Assembly (NCBI GenBank): GCA_934456315.1
Contig: CAKSHG010000030.1
Span: 1-14,333, forward strand
From: an uncultured Oscillospiraceae bacterium
GTDB lineage: Bacteria > Bacillota > Clostridia > Oscillospirales > Ruminococcaceae
Direction of reading: 5' to 3'
DNA: 14,333 nucleotides
Shown here: positions 13,867 to 14,333 of the stretch, piece by piece
Layout: every line of letters begins with the position of its first letter
Position numbering within the stretch: the first letter of the stretch is position 1
Made by a program: the position numbers and the translations under genes
Notes under the pieces: model-generated
What the model was told of the DNA's origin: nothing
The model's input: only the letters and a program-made list of their open reading frames with translations
The model's database searches: none

Positions 13867-14333
13867 TGGCACGAGTATCACAGGCGAAGAAAAAACGCGC
13901 TGCAGAGGTCATAGAGCTGCTGCGCGGCGAGTATCCGGACGTCAGGTGCGCTCTGGTTTACGAAAAGCCGCATGAGCTGCTTATAGCGACGCGGCTGTCC
14001 GCACAGTGCACCGACAAGCGGGTCAATATGGTCACGCCCGCGATGTTCGGGCGGTTCCCGAGCATTGACGCGTTTGCAGCGGCGGACGTTCACGAGGTGG
14101 AGGAGTATATCCGTACCTGCGGGCTGTACAAGACCAAGGCGCAGGATATCGTCAATATGTGCGTGATGCTCCGCGATGTTTACGGCGGGAAAGTCCCGGA
14201 CAGCATCGAGGAGCTGACCAGGCTCCCGGGAGTAGGGCGAAAGACTGCGAACCTCATTGTTGGCGACCTTTACGGGAAGCCTGCAATGGTGTGCGATACG
14301 CATGTGATACGGCTGTCGAACCGGCTGGGGCTG
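13866..14333 (+). CDS. nth: Endonuclease III, 3' end cut by window
   Basis: Nth is a base-excision repair DNA glycosylase/AP lyase acting on oxidised pyrimidines. The first 156 residues are visible. They include the N-terminal helices with IATRLSAQCTDKRVN (family LSAQxTD) and the helix-hairpin-helix LPGVGRKTANLIVGD, which carries the catalytic Lys126 in GRKTAN. The catalytic Asp144 sits in CDTHVIRLSNRLGL. The C-terminal Cys cluster for the 4Fe-4S centre would lie past the window. ATG overlaps the previous stop (TGATG), with AAGGA close upstream, so it is likely coupled to the CBS protein gene. There is no sign of disruption. Confidence 0.95.
   Translation, partial: MARVSQAKKKRAAEVIELLRGEYPDVRCALVYEKPHELLIATRLSAQCTDKRVNMVTPAMFGRFPSIDAFAAADVHEVEEYIRTCGLYKTKAQDIVNMCVMLRDVYGGKVPDSIEELTRLPGVGRKTANLIVGDLYGKPAMVCDTHVIRLSNRLGL

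Overview
The window looks like a chromosomal housekeeping stretch from a low-oxygen gut-type Firmicute of the Ruminococcaceae/Oscillospiraceae kind. I infer this from Gram-positive style Shine-Dalgarno sites before nearly every gene, sigma-A type promoters, GreA/LysS/MetG/FtsEX proteins of clostridial flavour, and moderately GC-rich genes with AT-rich control regions. No phage, plasmid, CRISPR, tRNA or rRNA signal was seen. Identifications rest on motifs read by eye, with no database search.

Layout: positions 1-342 (+) hold the 3' end of a small helical protein that converges on a minus-strand arm. The minus arm runs leftwards from about 8720. It begins with a CdaR/PucR-type regulator (7407-8492) that has a long structured leader. 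Next comes the cluster ftsE-ftsX-ctpA-greA-lysS (7226 down to 2308), closed by a strong hairpin at 2268-2293. A separate three-gene membrane-protein operon (2203 down to 451) has a TATAAT box just past that hairpin. It contains two tandem paralogous small membrane proteins and a single-pass membrane protein, all of unknown function.

The plus arm starts at a good promoter (8804-8832) facing away from the regulator's promoter. It reads metG, then a ~130-bp inverted-repeat element, then a tightly packed run: an uncharacterised protein, tatD, a GNAT acetyltransferase, a CBS/CorC protein and nth, which is cut by the window end. Most junctions in both arms overlap or are under 60 bp, so translational coupling and co-transcription are likely.

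How the genes fit together: FtsEX and the S41 protease CtpA are both envelope factors and probably act in cell-wall remodelling at division. GreA and LysS are transcription and translation factors in the same transcript. The plus arm combines translation (MetG), nucleic-acid maintenance (TatD, Nth) and two accessory proteins. I found no convincing new defence or biosynthetic system. The most unusual items are the structured leader of the CdaR-type gene, the inverted-repeat element after metG, the tandem membrane-protein pair, and ftsEX without an adjacent murein hydrolase.
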